From NCBI GenBank assembly GCA_015061945.1, contig SUVP01000006.1, positions 62,001 to 126,000 on the forward strand: a stretch of DNA of 64,000 bases. Reading direction: 5' to 3'. The translations under genes and the position numbers were made by a program. The notes beneath the pieces were generated by a model. That model saw only the letters and a list, made by a program, of their open reading frames with translations. It searched no databases and had not been told where the DNA came from. This document shows, one piece after another, positions 17,200-27,961 of the stretch. Every line of letters begins with the position of its first letter. The stretch's first letter is position 1. This DNA is from Opitutales bacterium. GTDB taxonomy: Bacteria; Verrucomicrobiota; Verrucomicrobiia; Opitutales; Intestinicryptomonadaceae.

Positions 17200-18072
17200 A
17201 TGAAAAATACAAAAAATTATTTATATTTGTTGTTTGCAATTTTGTTTTGCTCGTGCGTCTCACAAATGGAGACTGAAAATAAATCGGCAGAAAGTCCGTA
17301 CGCAAAAGATGGGCTTGTGGCATACTGGGATTTTGCTGGCTCCGACGGATTGTCATCAAAAGGTTCAGAAGAAAAACATACGCTCATTCCAGTTGGCAAT
17401 GTTCAAGTAGTCGACGATTCCTCGGTCGATTCGGGGCGTGCGATTGTTTTAGACGGCGAGTCTTATCTGAAAATTCCATACGAGCAGACAGGTTCACTCA
17501 ATGTCAAGAGCGGAAAAGTTTCGGTTTTGGCATGGGTGAAGAAACAAGAGAAATCTCAAATTGGATTTATCGCTGGAATGTGGAATGAATACGAGAACGG
17601 CGGAAAGCGTCAGTATGGTTTGTTTGTATCGCTCCCAATGTACAATGGTACCGACCAAGTTTGCGGACACATTTCTCGCAAGGGTGGTGCAACGTATCCG
17701 TTCCCATACTCAATAGATTATTCGGCAAGTGCACAAAAAGTTCCATTTGAAAAATGGACACTTGTAGCATTTACATACGACGGACGCCATATACGTTCAT
17801 ACGTCGACGGAAAATTCGGTTATCGCAATCCGCAGTTAATCAACCATACAAAAGGTTTTAAGGAGTATCCGAACGGACTTGTGCAGTCGAAGAATCCGTA
17901 TTATTTCCCAGACGGAATTGGCGACAATGGCTCAGACTTCACTATTGGTGCAGTTCGCTTAAAGCGTGGAATGGGTAATCTTTACAAGGGAAAAATCGGT
18001 GCGGTGGCAGTTTATAACCGTGCATTGTCTGATAAAGAAATTTTAGATATTTACAATTCAACAAAGGAATAA
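17200..18072 (+). CDS. LamG-domain (concanavalin A-like) lipoprotein
   Basis: 290 residues. The N-terminus is a lipoprotein signal (YLYLLFAILFCSC, acylated Cys about 24). From about 38 on it is a LamG/ConA-like jelly roll: GLVAYWDFAGSDG, SYLKIPYEQTG, VSVLAWVKKQ, WTLVAFTYDGRHIRSYVDGK, FTIGAVRLKRGMG, and the terminal IGAVAVYNRALSDKEILDIY, the hallmark end of LamG domains. Such domains bind glycans or proteins at the cell surface. The metallophosphoesterase gene begins 2 bases after its stop, so both products are expected to work in the same envelope process. Ligand unknown. Confidence 0.85.
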   Translation: MKNTKNYLYLLFAILFCSCVSQMETENKSAESPYAKDGLVAYWDFAGSDGLSSKGSEEKHTLIPVGNVQVVDDSSVDSGRAIVLDGESYLKIPYEQTGSLNVKSGKVSVLAWVKKQEKSQIGFIAGMWNEYENGGKRQYGLFVSLPMYNGTDQVCGHISRKGGATYPFPYSIDYSASAQKVPFEKWTLVAFTYDGRHIRSYVDGKFGYRNPQLINHTKGFKEYPNGLVQSKNPYYFPDGIGDNGSDFTIGAVRLKRGMGNLYKGKIGAVAVYNRALSDKEILDIYNSTKE

Positions 18073-18074
18073 TT

Positions 18075-19199
18075 ATGGATAGACGATTATTTGGGAAAGT
18101 CGCATTGGGCTTAACTGCGTTCGGTTCGGTAGTGAGTTCTGCATTCTCTGCAACTGCTAAAAAAGTTAGACCAAAGCGTCGCAATAAGGATATATCAAAG
18201 ATAATCGACCCCAACCTTGCGAAATTTTCGCCCGACACCGCACAAGAACAAATGAAGGTGATTCAAGCCAAGCGTTATGTCAAACGCAATGGCAAAGAAG
18301 GAGTATGCACGTCTCTCTTGTTTTTTGCAGATGTGCATTTGGTAACCGAACATTCGTCAAAAATTCGCAAGTTCTACGAAAAGTATCAAAAGTTTATCGA
18401 CGACCCCATTCACTTGGGCGATACCGCTGGTGCGTTTTTTAGAGAGCCATTCACTACTTGGGACGCATTCCCCCGAGCACTGAATGTTATCGGTAATCAC
18501 GATGTTTATTTGACAGCTGATGCCAAAACTCATATGCCCGATAGACGCAAGTATGACACATATTTCAAGAAGTATAATGCCGATTGGAAAGTAGTTCTTC
18601 CTGAAAACGCAGAAGCTGAAGGCAAGTGTTATTGGCACAAAGATTACAATGGCGACTTGCGTGTAATTGGCGTCGATTGTATGCGATATGACGATGTTGC
18701 CCAGCTTGAATGGTTCAAAAAAACACTCTCCGATGCAATCGAGAAAAAATTAAAAGTGTTGATAGCAACGCATATTCCGCCAAATTGCGATAAACTTCTT
18801 GAATGCAATTTTACGACGCTCGATTATGACGCATGGGAGAAAAAGTCAAAAAAATGTGATGCGTATGTCGAAGCTATTGACGAGTTTATTGGTGCTGGTG
18901 GAACATTCGTTTGCTGGATGTGTGGGCACTTACATCACGATCAAATAATGTACACAAAAGGCACAAAACATAAACAGCTTGTTATCGCAATGGAATGTGC
19001 AACACAATTTAGCGATCATACCGATGGACAACATATTCGCGAAACAGCAACCGAAACTTGCTGGCAACTTGTTGCGATTGAATCGGAATCGAACGTGCTG
19101 AAAATTGCACGATTCGGAAATTGTTATGACCACTATTTGCGTCGCAAAGATACATTTTGCTACGACTTCAAAAATCACAAAATTATTTGGAGTTCGTAA
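18075..19199 (+). CDS. Exported metallophosphoesterase (calcineurin-like)
   Basis: 374 residues. The N-terminus (MDRRLFGKVALGLTAFG) is a Tat-like signal, then a basic linker. Dimetal phosphoesterase motifs are complete: FADVH (D86, H88), GDT (115-117), GNHD (140-143), THIPPN and CGHLHHD. The fold acts on phosphomonoesters, phosphodiesters or nucleotides; with a Tat signal it would act in the periplasm. It is translated with the upstream LamG lipoprotein (2-base gap, ATAATT between), preceded by the only SD-like AAGGA of this unit. A terminator follows near 19275. Substrate not predictable. Confidence 0.85.
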   Translation: MDRRLFGKVALGLTAFGSVVSSAFSATAKKVRPKRRNKDISKIIDPNLAKFSPDTAQEQMKVIQAKRYVKRNGKEGVCTSLLFFADVHLVTEHSSKIRKFYEKYQKFIDDPIHLGDTAGAFFREPFTTWDAFPRALNVIGNHDVYLTADAKTHMPDRRKYDTYFKKYNADWKVVLPENAEAEGKCYWHKDYNGDLRVIGVDCMRYDDVAQLEWFKKTLSDAIEKKLKVLIATHIPPNCDKLLECNFTTLDYDAWEKKSKKCDAYVEAIDEFIGAGGTFVCWMCGHLHHDQIMYTKGTKHKQLVIAMECATQFSDHTDGQHIRETATETCWQLVAIESESNVLKIARFGNCYDHYLRRKDTFCYDFKNHKIIWSS

Positions 19200-19274
19200 T
19201 ACGACCACATTCTCTATATCAAAAAACGTTCATCGTCGAAGATAGTGAAATTGGAAAAATTGGGAAAAAACAAG

Positions 19275-19304
19275 AACGGCACCTCAAATGAGATGCCGTT
19301 TTAA
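19275..19304. terminator. Intrinsic terminator between metallophosphoesterase and tRNA-His
   Basis: Stem AACGGCA-C-CTCA / TGAG-A-TGCCGTT with one C/A mismatch, loop AA, A-rich before and T-rich after. Suitable for both the plus-strand gene and the minus-strand tRNA. Confidence 0.75.
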
Positions 19305-19308
19305 ATTT

Positions 19309-19386
<78 letters not shown>

Positions 19387-19405
19387 GTAATTTTTTAAAG
19401 CGTTA

Positions 19406-19434
19406 AGTAAAAACGCTTGTTATGGCAATGTCAA
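19406..19434 (-). promoter_or_regulatory. Candidate promoter of tRNA-His
   Basis: On the minus strand -35 TTGACA (19434-19429), 17-bp spacer, -10 TTTACT (19411-19406), about 20 bases before the mature 5' end. Confidence 0.5.
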
Positions 19435-19563
19435 ATTTTTTCTTTCGTAATGTTGATATTTTGTCAAATAAGTTTGACTTTAAAACACGATTCTAAAATC
19501 ATTGAGTGGCTTAAGGCGGTATGCCTATGGGGAGAATTCTATAAATTTTTATAAATACAAAAT

Positions 19564-22500
19564 ATGAAAAAAATAATAACCTTATTGTTATCTACAGCAT
19601 TTGTTGTGTCTGCATTTGCACAGCAAACAAAACCAAAACAAACTTATCTTGTACTTGGGAGTAAAAATGCAAATTTAGAAATTGTCGAAGCAAATGGCGT
19701 ATCGCTTAAACATAGAGCGTGGGGTCCAGAAGAAGAACGCAAATTTTCGGTGCGTGCATACGCAAATATTTCAACTGACAAATGGACAACTGTAAAGTTT
19801 AAGCTCAAGTATACAGGGCATACGCCAATCTATTTTGTCTTTGGTGGTGAAGGGCAATCAAATGGTGAAAAGAAAGTTCGCGATTGTGTTCTTTACGACA
19901 ACGTGAAAATCAATGGCAAACTTATCCAAGACGGCGATTTTGAAAAAGCAAAATTGGACTGGAAGTTTGGTCAGCACCCAGAAATGCCAGCGCGCGCAGT
20001 TCCTATTTCAGCCGATATTCGCTTCGGCAACAATGGTATTGGTGGACGTGCAGGGTTGGCAAATTCGCAATCGAGAATTTCTACTGAATTAAATATCAAG
20101 AAAGATGAAGTTTTTGAAGTGTCGTTTGAGGCACTTGCTGTGCCAATGGAAAAGTTTGGCGACGGCGATATTCATTTGAATATTCGCAAGTACACAAATA
20201 TGGCATTTGCTGACGAAAATGCGGGCGACGGTATCGGTGGCTGGATGGACGAAGGCAAAAAGAAAAGTTTTAGAAAATTTAAATCGAAAATCGGCAAGAC
20301 AAGTTTTGAGGGCGTATCTTTCAACATTATTGATCCAGAAAAAAATTCTGGTTCATCGGTTATGACTTTCCAATCGCCGAGAACGCATACGATTCTGCGA
20401 TCGGCTTTGTTTGACTTCTCGAAAGAAAAAATATTGTCAAATTATTTGTATTTCTTGCACTCGCTTTCAAAGAATCAAAACACATACGATAACGAAATCT
20501 TCGGTTATGTAGTTGTCATCTATAATGACGGCACACGAGTCCCGCACATTTTGCGTTATGCTTTTGATTGTGCAGACTGTTGGGAACCATCGCATCCGAG
20601 AAATGCAAAGGTTGTTTATAGAACATCGAAGAAACGCAATCGTGGAGCGTTGTATATGTCGCGTGTAAAACTCGATCCCGAAAAATTCATCAAGAGTATT
20701 GAGTTTTCATCGGCTGCAAAAATGCCGTGGGTTGTGGTCGGGGCAACAATGTCGTTGAAGAATGTTCGCACTTGCGATACCACAACGCCAACAGGTAATC
20801 CTGATTGGGTGGCAACTGATATGCCAAAAGATTTAACAGTAATCAAAGGTTCTGCTCTCGACTTCTCTGCATTCTGGGACGGCAAACCAGCTGGCTATTA
20901 CGGACGTGCGATAGTGTCAGAACGTGGAACTATGACTTTTGAAAAAACTCCAGAAAAAGATGTTCGTTTTAAAGGTTATACATTCTATCCACTGGAATTG
21001 ATTAAAAAGTTCGATAAAGAAACGGCGCATAAAAATATTGAAAAACATGCAAAGCTTGTACGAATGAGTGGATACAATCTTGTTCGTATCAATTTTGATT
21101 GGATTAAAAGTAATCTTCACAGAGATAAACGTGCTGAACAATACGATTATATCGACTACATTTTTAGTGAGCTAAAAAAGAATGGCGTTTACGTTCACCT
21201 TCCACTTGCGTGGTATGATATCGGTACAAAAGATTATCACTTTTTGAAAAGAAATGATGTGAAAATCAGAGCAATCTTTGGTGAAAAAGAAGCTCGCTCG
21301 ATGTGGAAAGAAACAGCCGAAGAGCAACTCAACCACTACAATCCGTACACAAAGATGAAGTGGAAAGACGACCCTGTTTTCCAAGTGTTTGAATACTACA
21401 ATGAGTTGAATATTTGCTACAACAAGTTTAACGAGCTCGAACCAAAAACAAAAGAATTAGTATTAAAGCGTTGGCGTGCATGGCTCGAAAAGAAATACGG
21501 CACAATCGACAAACTAAATGATGTATGGAATAAATCTCATTGGGGGCGTGGTGCAAATTATAAATCGTTCGCAGAAGTTCCAGAAAAATATTCTGGTTTC
21601 GATTGGGAACATTTTATGCAAGACGTTAATGACGAGTTTATGGAATTTTGCCGTCAAACAGTTCGTGGAACAGGCTACAAAGGGCTTGTTGTTCAACGCA
21701 ACTTGGGCAGAACTTATCGCGACTTGTGGACACGTCAAAAAATTTCCGATGTGATTATCACAAACTCATATTATCAACATCCTGTCGGAATTTATACTCC
21801 TGGTGCGGACCACACTTGCGGGCAAACAAGCTCTATTGCGAACGAGCTTGGCTATTGGCGTACGCTCGCAACCACAAAGAATTTCGACAGACCATTGACA
21901 ACAACAGAATACAACCACTGCTATTGGAACAAGTATAGATACGAAATGATGTCGGTATTCCCATCGTATTCTGCTTTCCAAAATTTCTCGACACTTGTGA
22001 TTCACTCCGACGCTATTGATTGGCGTGAAAAGACAAAGCGCTTGTGGGCATTCAATGTTTCGGACTCGCCTGCAATAAGATGTTCTGAATTGTTCAACCA
22101 ATGTTTCTTTATGCGTGGCGATGTCAAAGTTTCAAACAACAGAGTTGATATGTTGGTGTCTGAAAAACTCGCAAAGAGCGATGAAGGTGCGTATGGTATG
22201 AGTGGTGGACAAATGCGTTTGCCTCTTATCACTGGGTTTGCGGTTAAATGCGATTCGCCAATTTCAGAATCATTAAAACACGTTAAGACAAAGAAGGCAT
22301 CGCTTGAAGTTGTACCAAATGGCAGTGCCGAAATTGTAACAATGGGCTGGTTCCAAACTGTTGTCGATAACAATAGCGGAAACTTTAACATCGATAAATT
22401 TGTTGGTGTTATGAAAGAAAAAGGGTTGTTGCCAAAAAATAATCTTTCATCGCCAAAGGACGGAATTTATCACACAGATACAGGGCAGATTTACATAGAC

Positions 22501-22956
22501 TCTAAAAAGAAATTTGCAAAAACTGTTACAGATTTTTCGTGCGTTGCAACTGTCGATAAAAGTGAAGAAGTTGATATGGGTGCACTCAAACTCCTGAAGA
22601 CTTCGGTGCCAGCGTCGGTTGGTGTTGCGTCGCTCGACGGCAAGAAAATATCTGAAAGCTCGCGTTTAATTTTCGTTTATTCTACACAAGAAGACAATAT
22701 GGACGCTGTTAGAAGTTATGATAACTCCCTTTCGATAAAAGGTGGCATGGGTCCTATCGTGATGAAGCGAGGAAAGGTGAGAGCAGAACTTAAGCTTGAT
22801 GCGTCGAAGAAATATGCAGTTTATCCGATTGCATTGAATGGTGAACGTCGTGAAAAGCTCGATATGGAATTTGAAAACGGAGTAATGCAAATTAACATTG
22901 ATAACGGCAAACTCAAAAATGGTGCTGTTGCGATGTTTGAAATTGTCGCCGAATAA
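19564..22956 (+). CDS. Large secreted glycoside hydrolase, clan GH-A-type barrel with N-terminal carbohydrate-binding region
   Basis: 1130 residues with Sec signal peptide (MKKIITLLLSTAFVVSAFAQ). The first 400 residues are beta-rich and look like one or two carbohydrate-binding modules. A TIM barrel spans about 470-830: MSGYNLVRINFDWI, LKKNGVYVHLPLAWYD, the acid/base motif EYYNELN (E614), GLVVQRNLGRTYRD, and TTTEYNHCYW with the likely nucleophile E782. An Asn-Glu at the end of one strand and a Glu on a later one is the clan GH-A pattern (GH2/5/39/42 relatives). The C-terminal 300 residues form further beta domains. It is monocistronic, between tRNA-His and a strong terminator. The family number and substrate cannot be fixed by eye; a galactosidase or mannanase-like role is possible. 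Confidence 0.75.
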   Translation: MKKIITLLLSTAFVVSAFAQQTKPKQTYLVLGSKNANLEIVEANGVSLKHRAWGPEEERKFSVRAYANISTDKWTTVKFKLKYTGHTPIYFVFGGEGQSNGEKKVRDCVLYDNVKINGKLIQDGDFEKAKLDWKFGQHPEMPARAVPISADIRFGNNGIGGRAGLANSQSRISTELNIKKDEVFEVSFEALAVPMEKFGDGDIHLNIRKYTNMAFADENAGDGIGGWMDEGKKKSFRKFKSKIGKTSFEGVSFNIIDPEKNSGSSVMTFQSPRTHTILRSALFDFSKEKILSNYLYFLHSLSKNQNTYDNEIFGYVVVIYNDGTRVPHILRYAFDCADCWEPSHPRNAKVVYRTSKKRNRGALYMSRVKLDPEKFIKSIEFSSAAKMPWVVVGATMSLKNVRTCDTTTPTGNPDWVATDMPKDLTVIKGSALDFSAFWDGKPAGYYGRAIVSERGTMTFEKTPEKDVRFKGYTFYPLELIKKFDKETAHKNIEKHAKLVRMSGYNLVRINFDWIKSNLHRDKRAEQYDYIDYIFSELKKNGVYVHLPLAWYDIGTKDYHFLKRNDVKIRAIFGEKEARSMWKETAEEQLNHYNPYTKMKWKDDPVFQVFEYYNELNICYNKFNELEPKTKELVLKRWRAWLEKKYGTIDKLNDVWNKSHWGRGANYKSFAEVPEKYSGFDWEHFMQDVNDEFMEFCRQTVRGTGYKGLVVQRNLGRTYRDLWTRQKISDVIITNSYYQHPVGIYTPGADHTCGQTSSIANELGYWRTLATTKNFDRPLTTTEYNHCYWNKYRYEMMSVFPSYSAFQNFSTLVIHSDAIDWREKTKRLWAFNVSDSPAIRCSELFNQCFFMRGDVKVSNNRVDMLVSEKLAKSDEGAYGMSGGQMRLPLITGFAVKCDSPISESLKHVKTKKASLEVVPNGSAEIVTMGWFQTVVDNNSGNFNIDKFVGVMKEKGLLPKNNLSSPKDGIYHTDTGQIYIDSKKKFAKTVTDFSCVATVDKSEEVDMGALKLLKTSVPASVGVASLDGKKISESSRLIFVYSTQEDNMDAVRSYDNSLSIKGGMGPIVMKRGKVRAELKLDASKKYAVYPIALNGERREKLDMEFENGVMQINIDNGKLKNGAVAMFEIVAE

Positions 22957-22967
22957 TTCTGCAAAAC

Positions 22968-23003
22968 AAAAAATGGACTCTCGTATGAGAGTCCATTTTT
23001 TTT
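22968..23003. terminator. Bidirectional intrinsic terminator
   Basis: Nine-bp stem TGGACTCTC / GAGAGTCCA with loop GTAT, six A before and eight T after. It ends the glycoside hydrolase gene and, on the minus strand, lnt. Confidence 0.93.
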
Positions 23004-24885
23004 ACGATAGTTTTTTGCATCTGCTGTTGACGATTCTATCGAGTGCAAAAATCAAAGCACAGAACGCAACAAACCAATCGCCATATTTGACATAAAAAGT
23101 TTTTCCTTTGTCGAAATTTTTGTAATAGACAACATCGGCATAACCAGCACCTCTAAAATAAATTGTATTTTTATCGTTGAGCAACGGCGTCGAGCGTTTT
23201 GCTGAAAGCGTATGTGGGTCGATAAGTGTTCCGTTTTCGTCAGAAATTTTTAACGTAGGTGCAGGGGCAGGTGTTGAAGCGTCCCACGTTTTTCCGTCAG
23301 CATTTCGCAAATCGATAGACGGGCACATTCTGCCGTACTGGTCAAATACTGTACTCAAGCCATTGTTGGATGAACGCAAGAGAGGCAGTCTTGTAGATAC
23401 AGCTTGGAATGCCGAGTGTGAAGCGTGTTGCCAAGCTCCGCCTTCGCGACCATACCAAGAGTCATTTGTGCAAACAAAAAGCATATCGGCACCAGCGATT
23501 GCATTTTCTCTTGCGAGATATGGGAAGATGTCTTCGTAGCAAATCATCGAGCCGATTTTATAGTTTTTGCCAGCAATTTTTGCATTCAATAGAACTGGAC
23601 TTTCGCCAGCTTTCATATCACCAATCGGAACTACGCTCGATAACCATTTACACCAAAATGGGACGTACTCGCCGAACGGAACGAGTCGACGCTTGGCGTA
23701 GTATTCTTTATTCAACCCAGTTTCTTGCGATACAAAAAATGCTCCACCTTGTGCTGTGCGGTCGGTATAATTGTATGCCATATTACCCATTAAAATGGGT
23801 GTGCGAGTCTCTTTTGAAAGCGATTCAATCCAGCTTTTCATTTCTGGTGAGCCGACAACGGGATAGCGTGGAGGCGTCGCTGCTTCGGGCCAAAGTGCGA
23901 CATCAACTTTTGCCGACTGCAAACCTTTTGTGAGCGTGCGTATTGTTTTGAGATTTTCTCGTGCAAGAGCGTTGTCCCATTTTAAGATTCCAGCAAAATC
24001 TGTTTGAATAAAGCCAGCCGTGAACTCGTATTGTCGATTTTCTTTTCGTGGAAGGTTGGCGATATAGATCCAAACGCTTGTTAGAGCGAGCGTGAGTGCG
24101 ATGTAAAATTCAGGAGCAAAGCGTGTGAACGGAATGCGTTTTGAAAAATTATTTTTTATTTTCCATTTCTGAATTTCATACAATCGATATATATATTCAG
24201 CGATTGCCAAATTAAAAAATATTAGCGTGAACGAGACAATCCAAACTCCGCCAAATGACGCTGTTTGAATTGATGCAGGGCGAAGCCATTGCGAGTGAGC
24301 AAGCAATCCCCAAGGGAAGCCCGTTGCCACCCACGACCGCAACCATTCGAGCAATACCCATAGCGACCCAATCGCACCGAGTTTGAGAATGCGTACCGAT
24401 TGTTTGTCTTTTAGCGAGGGCAACATTTTCGGCAACGCCCAATACCACGGGAAAATAAAAAATGTGGAAATTACAAATGTAAGTCCGAAAAGCCCAATCA
24501 TCCCTGACGGTGGATAGACGTGTCGTAACCAAATCAGAATTGCAATCCACGAGATGTACGAAAACACAAACGTAGAGAAATTCCAAAGTTTGCGTTGTTT
24601 GTTTTGTGATAAAAAGTTGTCGCAATTTTCTTGAATATCGCCTTGCAATTTGTCGATTGATAATCCGAATTTTTCGAGTTCTTCGATATACTTTTTATCT
24701 TTTTGCGATGGCGAGAAATTGTCGATTTTCCCGCACAAAAAACGGCATGCAAGGATTGCAGGCACTGCAAAGATATACGCAAATTCCGCCACGCCGAATG
24801 GCTCGAATGCGACAACATACAGTGCAAACGAAAACGCGATAGCAAAAATTGCCATCGCGTTTGCAAACTTTTTTATTGATCCCAT
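23002..24885 (-). CDS. lnt: Apolipoprotein N-acyltransferase
   Basis: Transfers the third acyl chain to the N-terminal cysteine of diacylated lipoproteins at the periplasmic face of the inner membrane. 627 residues: membrane helices in roughly 10-280, then a nitrilase-fold (CN-hydrolase) domain. The catalytic triad is visible: E334 in LWPEAA, K398 in [14 protein letters not shown]449 in SMICYED. It is longer than E. coli Lnt (512) mainly because of a charged insert of about 50 residues at 52-102 after the first hydrophobic hairpin. Its start overlaps the end of secA by 13 bases, so it is translationally coupled to secA at the end of the lepA-lepB-secA-lnt run. Lipoproteins that would use it occur in this window (17200, 50146). 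Confidence 0.95.
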   Translation of the reverse strand: MGSIKKFANAMAIFAIAFSFALYVVAFEPFGVAEFAYIFAVPAILACRFLCGKIDNFSPSQKDKKYIEELEKFGLSIDKLQGDIQENCDNFLSQNKQRKLWNFSTFVFSYISWIAILIWLRHVYPPSGMIGLFGLTFVISTFFIFPWYWALPKMLPSLKDKQSVRILKLGAIGSLWVLLEWLRSWVATGFPWGLLAHSQWLRPASIQTASFGGVWIVSFTLIFFNLAIAEYIYRLYEIQKWKIKNNFSKRIPFTRFAPEFYIALTLALTSVWIYIANLPRKENRQYEFTAGFIQTDFAGILKWDNALARENLKTIRTLTKGLQSAKVDVALWPEAATPPRYPVVGSPEMKSWIESLSKETRTPILMGNMAYNYTDRTAQGGAFFVSQETGLNKEYYAKRRLVPFGEYVPFWCKWLSSVVPIGDMKAGESPVLLNAKIAGKNYKIGSMICYEDIFPYLARENAIAGADMLFVCTNDSWYGREGGAWQHASHSAFQAVSTRLPLLRSSNNGLSTVFDQYGRMCPSIDLRNADGKTWDASTPAPAPTLKISDENGTLIDPHTLSAKRSTPLLNDKNTIYFRGAGYADVVYYKNFDKGKTFYVKYGDWFVAFCALIFALDRIVNSRCKKLS

Positions 24886-27800
24886 TTTACTAAACGCCAG
24901 CCTTCGTTGAGAATCATTGGTTCAGCTTTTTTGAATTTAAGCGTGAGTTGTTCAGATCCCTTTGCAATCGTCACAGTGTCGTTGCGTCCGATTTTTGGAA
25001 GCTCAATTCTCTTTTCGATGTTTGGCAATTCTATTTCCTTTTTTGGTTCAGGTTGAGGTTCTTCGATTGCCATTTGTGCGAGCGATTGTGTGTTTTCTTC
25101 TGCACGTTGTTCGGCAATATCGCCTGCTTTACGAACTTTTTCTTGAACTCTATCGAGCATCATTTGCAAAACTTCGATGCTCGACGCACTTCGGAAGATT
25201 CCCATACAAACGTCATTTCTGATTCTTTCCATCAACGATTCAAAGCATTTGAAAGCTTCGCTCTTGTATTCATTGAGAGGATCTTTTTGACCATATCCAC
25301 GCAAGCCGATACTTCTACGCAAGTCTTCCATTTCTGTGAGGTGATCTTGCCAGTTCTTGTCGAGTGCACGCATAAGGACAAAGCGTTCGATAGCCTTGAG
25401 TGCGTCAGGGTTTTCAACTTCTTCACGAATCTTGTAAACAGCCTTAATTTCATCGATTACAATCTGTGTGATTTCTTCAGCATTTTTGCCTTCGAGTTGT
25501 TCGTGAATAATTGCTATCGGGAATCTGCTTGTTACCCAACTGCAGAAGATTTTTATATCTTCAAGTTCTGGTTTTGCGTTTGGTGTAGGGCAGAGAACAG
25601 CAACACGTTCGTCGATTTCGTCGCAGATAAAATCGAACACAAGCTTGCGAGTGTCGTCGCTTGAAAGTGTTTCGTTTCTCAAGCCGTATATGATTTCACG
25701 TTGTTTGTTGAGAACGTCGTCGTACTGAAGTAGACGTTTACGCATCGAGTAGTTTTGGTTCTCGACAGTTTTTTGTGCACGTTCAATAGAACGATTCAAA
25801 AGTGGGTGGTCGAGTGGTTGACCTTCTTGGAATGTCTTTTGCAAGATTCTCGCCAAAGGTCCACTGCCAAAGATACGGAGCAAATCGTCTTCGAGCGATA
25901 CGAGGAATTTCGAGAGTCCGTTGTCGCCTTGTCTTGCACAACGTCCACGAAGTTGTCTATCGATACGGCGTGCTTCGTGGCGTTCTGTGCCGAGAACATA
26001 AAGTCCGCCAAGCTCATTTACGCCTTCGCCCAATTTAATATCTGTACCACGACCAGCCATATTTGTCGCAATGGTAACAGCACCACGCTGACCTGCTTGT
26101 GCGACAATTTCAGCTTCTTGTTGGTGATGTTTTGCGTTCAGAACAGTGTGTTCAATATTCTTACGCTTAAGCATACGGCTGAGAACTTCACTGGCTTCAA
26201 CCGACGCAGTACCGACTAAAACAGGTTGTCCACGTTCGTGTGCAGATTCAATTTCAGCGATTGCCGCATTGTATTTTTCTCGACGTGTTTTGTAGATGAC
26301 GTCGTTTCTGTCTACACGTTGGCAAGGTTTATTTGTTGGAATTGCCATAACGTTAAGCCCATAAATATCGTGGAATTCTTGAGCTTCTGTTTCGGCAGTA
26401 CCTGTCATACCAGCGAGCTTTTCGTAGAGGCGGAAGTAGTTTTGGATTGTAATTGTCGCATACGTTTTTGTTTCTTTTTCGATTGCGACATTTTCTTTCG
26501 CTTCTACTGCTTGGTGCAAACCTTCGCTCCATCTTCTGCCATACATAATACGACCTGTGTTAGGGTCGACAATATGGACCTTTCCGTCTTGCACAACGTA
26601 TTCAATATCCTTTTCGTAAATTGAGTACGCACGGAGAAGTTGGCTGATGCAGTGGATATATTCAGAAAGCTTGATGAAATTATCTTCTGCTTGCAATTTT
26701 GCTTGTTGTTTTTGTTGTGCATCGAGCGAATTGTCGGCATCTATATTGACAAAAATTGTCGGGAGGTCGGGCAGAACGAATGCGTCGGGATTTTCGGGTG
26801 CGACAGCATTTCTACCACGTTCTGTCATATCGCTTGTGTGTTGCTTTTCGTCGATAACATAGAAGAGTTCTTCTTTATACTTAAAGCGATCGTTTTTACG
26901 GAAGTCGGCAGCCATTTCCATATCGATTTTATCGAGCTTTTTGCGAAGGTCGCCATTTTCCATCAACTGACGCAAAATTCTATTCTTCGGTGCTCCAAGT
27001 TTTACTTGCCACATTTTGATAATTGTAGCTTCGTCGATTTCTTGACCCGATTCAAATCTTTCGCGAACTTGATTGATGAGTGTATTGCAGAAGTTCGTTT
27101 GCAACTTTACGAGTTTTTCGATTGCTGGCTTTAATTCTCTGAACGGAGGTTCTCTATCTTCTTGTACTGGACCCGAAATAATTAAAGGTGTACGAGCTTC
27201 GTCGATAAGAATAGAGTCAACTTCGTCGACGATACAATAGTAGTGCGGGCGTTGTACTTGTGCTTCGGCTGATGTCGCCATCCCATTGTCTCGGAGGTAG
27301 TCGAACCCGAACTCGCTTGCTGTTCCGTAAGTGATGTCGGCTTTGTAAGCGAGTGATTTTTCTTCCATATCTTGCATATTGTAAATCCAAGAAACAGAGA
27401 TGCCGAGGAAGTTATAGAGGTAGCCCATCCATTCAGAGTCGCGTCGGGCGAGGTATTCGTTGACGGTTACCAAGTGGCAACCTTTACCTGTGAGTGCGTT
27501 CAAATAGAGTGGGAGAGTTGCGACGAGTGTTTTACCTTCACCAGTCGCCATTTCAGCAATCTTGTTTTGGTGAAGTGCAATACCGCCGATAAGCTGTACA
27601 TCGTAATGCACCATTTGCCACTCAATTTCGTGTCCGCACACGAGAACTTTTTTACCGCACAATCTTCGTGCTGCATTCTTGACCGCTGCAAATGCTTCTG
27701 GAAGGAGCGAGTCGAGGCTTTCGCCTTTTGCGTAGCGAGCTTTGAACTCATCGGTTTTGGCTTTGAGTTGTTCGTCTGAAAGCTTTTGATATTCTTCTTC

Positions 27801-27893
27801 GATAGCGTTAATTTTTGCGACTATTGGACGAGTCTTTTTGTAAAATTTTTTATAATGGCTACCAGCGAAAAGTTTTATAATTTTTGTGAACAT
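24873..27893 (-). CDS. secA: Preprotein translocase ATPase SecA, without C-terminal zinc-binding tail
   Basis: The motor of the general secretion pathway, driving preproteins through SecYEG. 1006 residues: Walker A MATGEGKT (115-122), DEAD-type [16 protein letters not shown] (near 218), preprotein cross-linking domain, second nucleotide-binding domain with [12 protein letters not shown] and [18 protein letters not shown], and helical wing/scaffold domains ([21 protein letters not shown]). Two insertions around 255-380 make it longer than E. coli SecA (901). The usual C-terminal CxCxSGx8CH/C zinc motif is absent. After a Pro/Glu-rich linker the end reads [18 protein letters not shown] ... EGWRLVKWD: the IGRND that normally introduces the zinc finger is kept but the cysteines are replaced. 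It lies between a small secreted ORF and lnt. Confidence 0.96.
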   Translation of the reverse strand: MFTKIIKLFAGSHYKKFYKKTRPIVAKINAIEEEYQKLSDEQLKAKTDEFKARYAKGESLDSLLPEAFAAVKNAARRLCGKKVLVCGHEIEWQMVHYDVQLIGGIALHQNKIAEMATGEGKTLVATLPLYLNALTGKGCHLVTVNEYLARRDSEWMGYLYNFLGISVSWIYNMQDMEEKSLAYKADITYGTASEFGFDYLRDNGMATSAEAQVQRPHYYCIVDEVDSILIDEARTPLIISGPVQEDREPPFRELKPAIEKLVKLQTNFCNTLINQVRERFESGQEIDEATIIKMWQVKLGAPKNRILRQLMENGDLRKKLDKIDMEMAADFRKNDRFKYKEELFYVIDEKQHTSDMTERGRNAVAPENPDAFVLPDLPTIFVNIDADNSLDAQQKQQAKLQAEDNFIKLSEYIHCISQLLRAYSIYEKDIEYVVQDGKVHIVDPNTGRIMYGRRWSEGLHQAVEAKENVAIEKETKTYATITIQNYFRLYEKLAGMTGTAETEAQEFHDIYGLNVMAIPTNKPCQRVDRNDVIYKTRREKYNAAIAEIESAHERGQPVLVGTASVEASEVLSRMLKRKNIEHTVLNAKHHQQEAEIVAQAGQRGAVTIATNMAGRGTDIKLGEGVNELGGLYVLGTERHEARRIDRQLRGRCARQGDNGLSKFLVSLEDDLLRIFGSGPLARILQKTFQEGQPLDHPLLNRSIERAQKTVENQNYSMRKRLLQYDDVLNKQREIIYGLRNETLSSDDTRKLVFDFICDEIDERVAVLCPTPNAKPELEDIKIFCSWVTSRFPIAIIHEQLEGKNAEEITQIVIDEIKAVYKIREEVENPDALKAIERFVLMRALDKNWQDHLTEMEDLRRSIGLRGYGQKDPLNEYKSEAFKCFESLMERIRNDVCMGIFRSASSIEVLQMMLDRVQEKVRKAGDIAEQRAEENTQSLAQMAIEEPQPEPKKEIELPNIEKRIELPKIGRNDTVTIAKGSEQLTLKFKKAEPMILNEGWRLVKWDQ

Positions 27894-27961
27894 AATTTGA
27901 AATTTTTATACGTTATTTTTTTTGAAAGGTTGATTGCTTGTTGTTTGAAATCTTTGATTTT

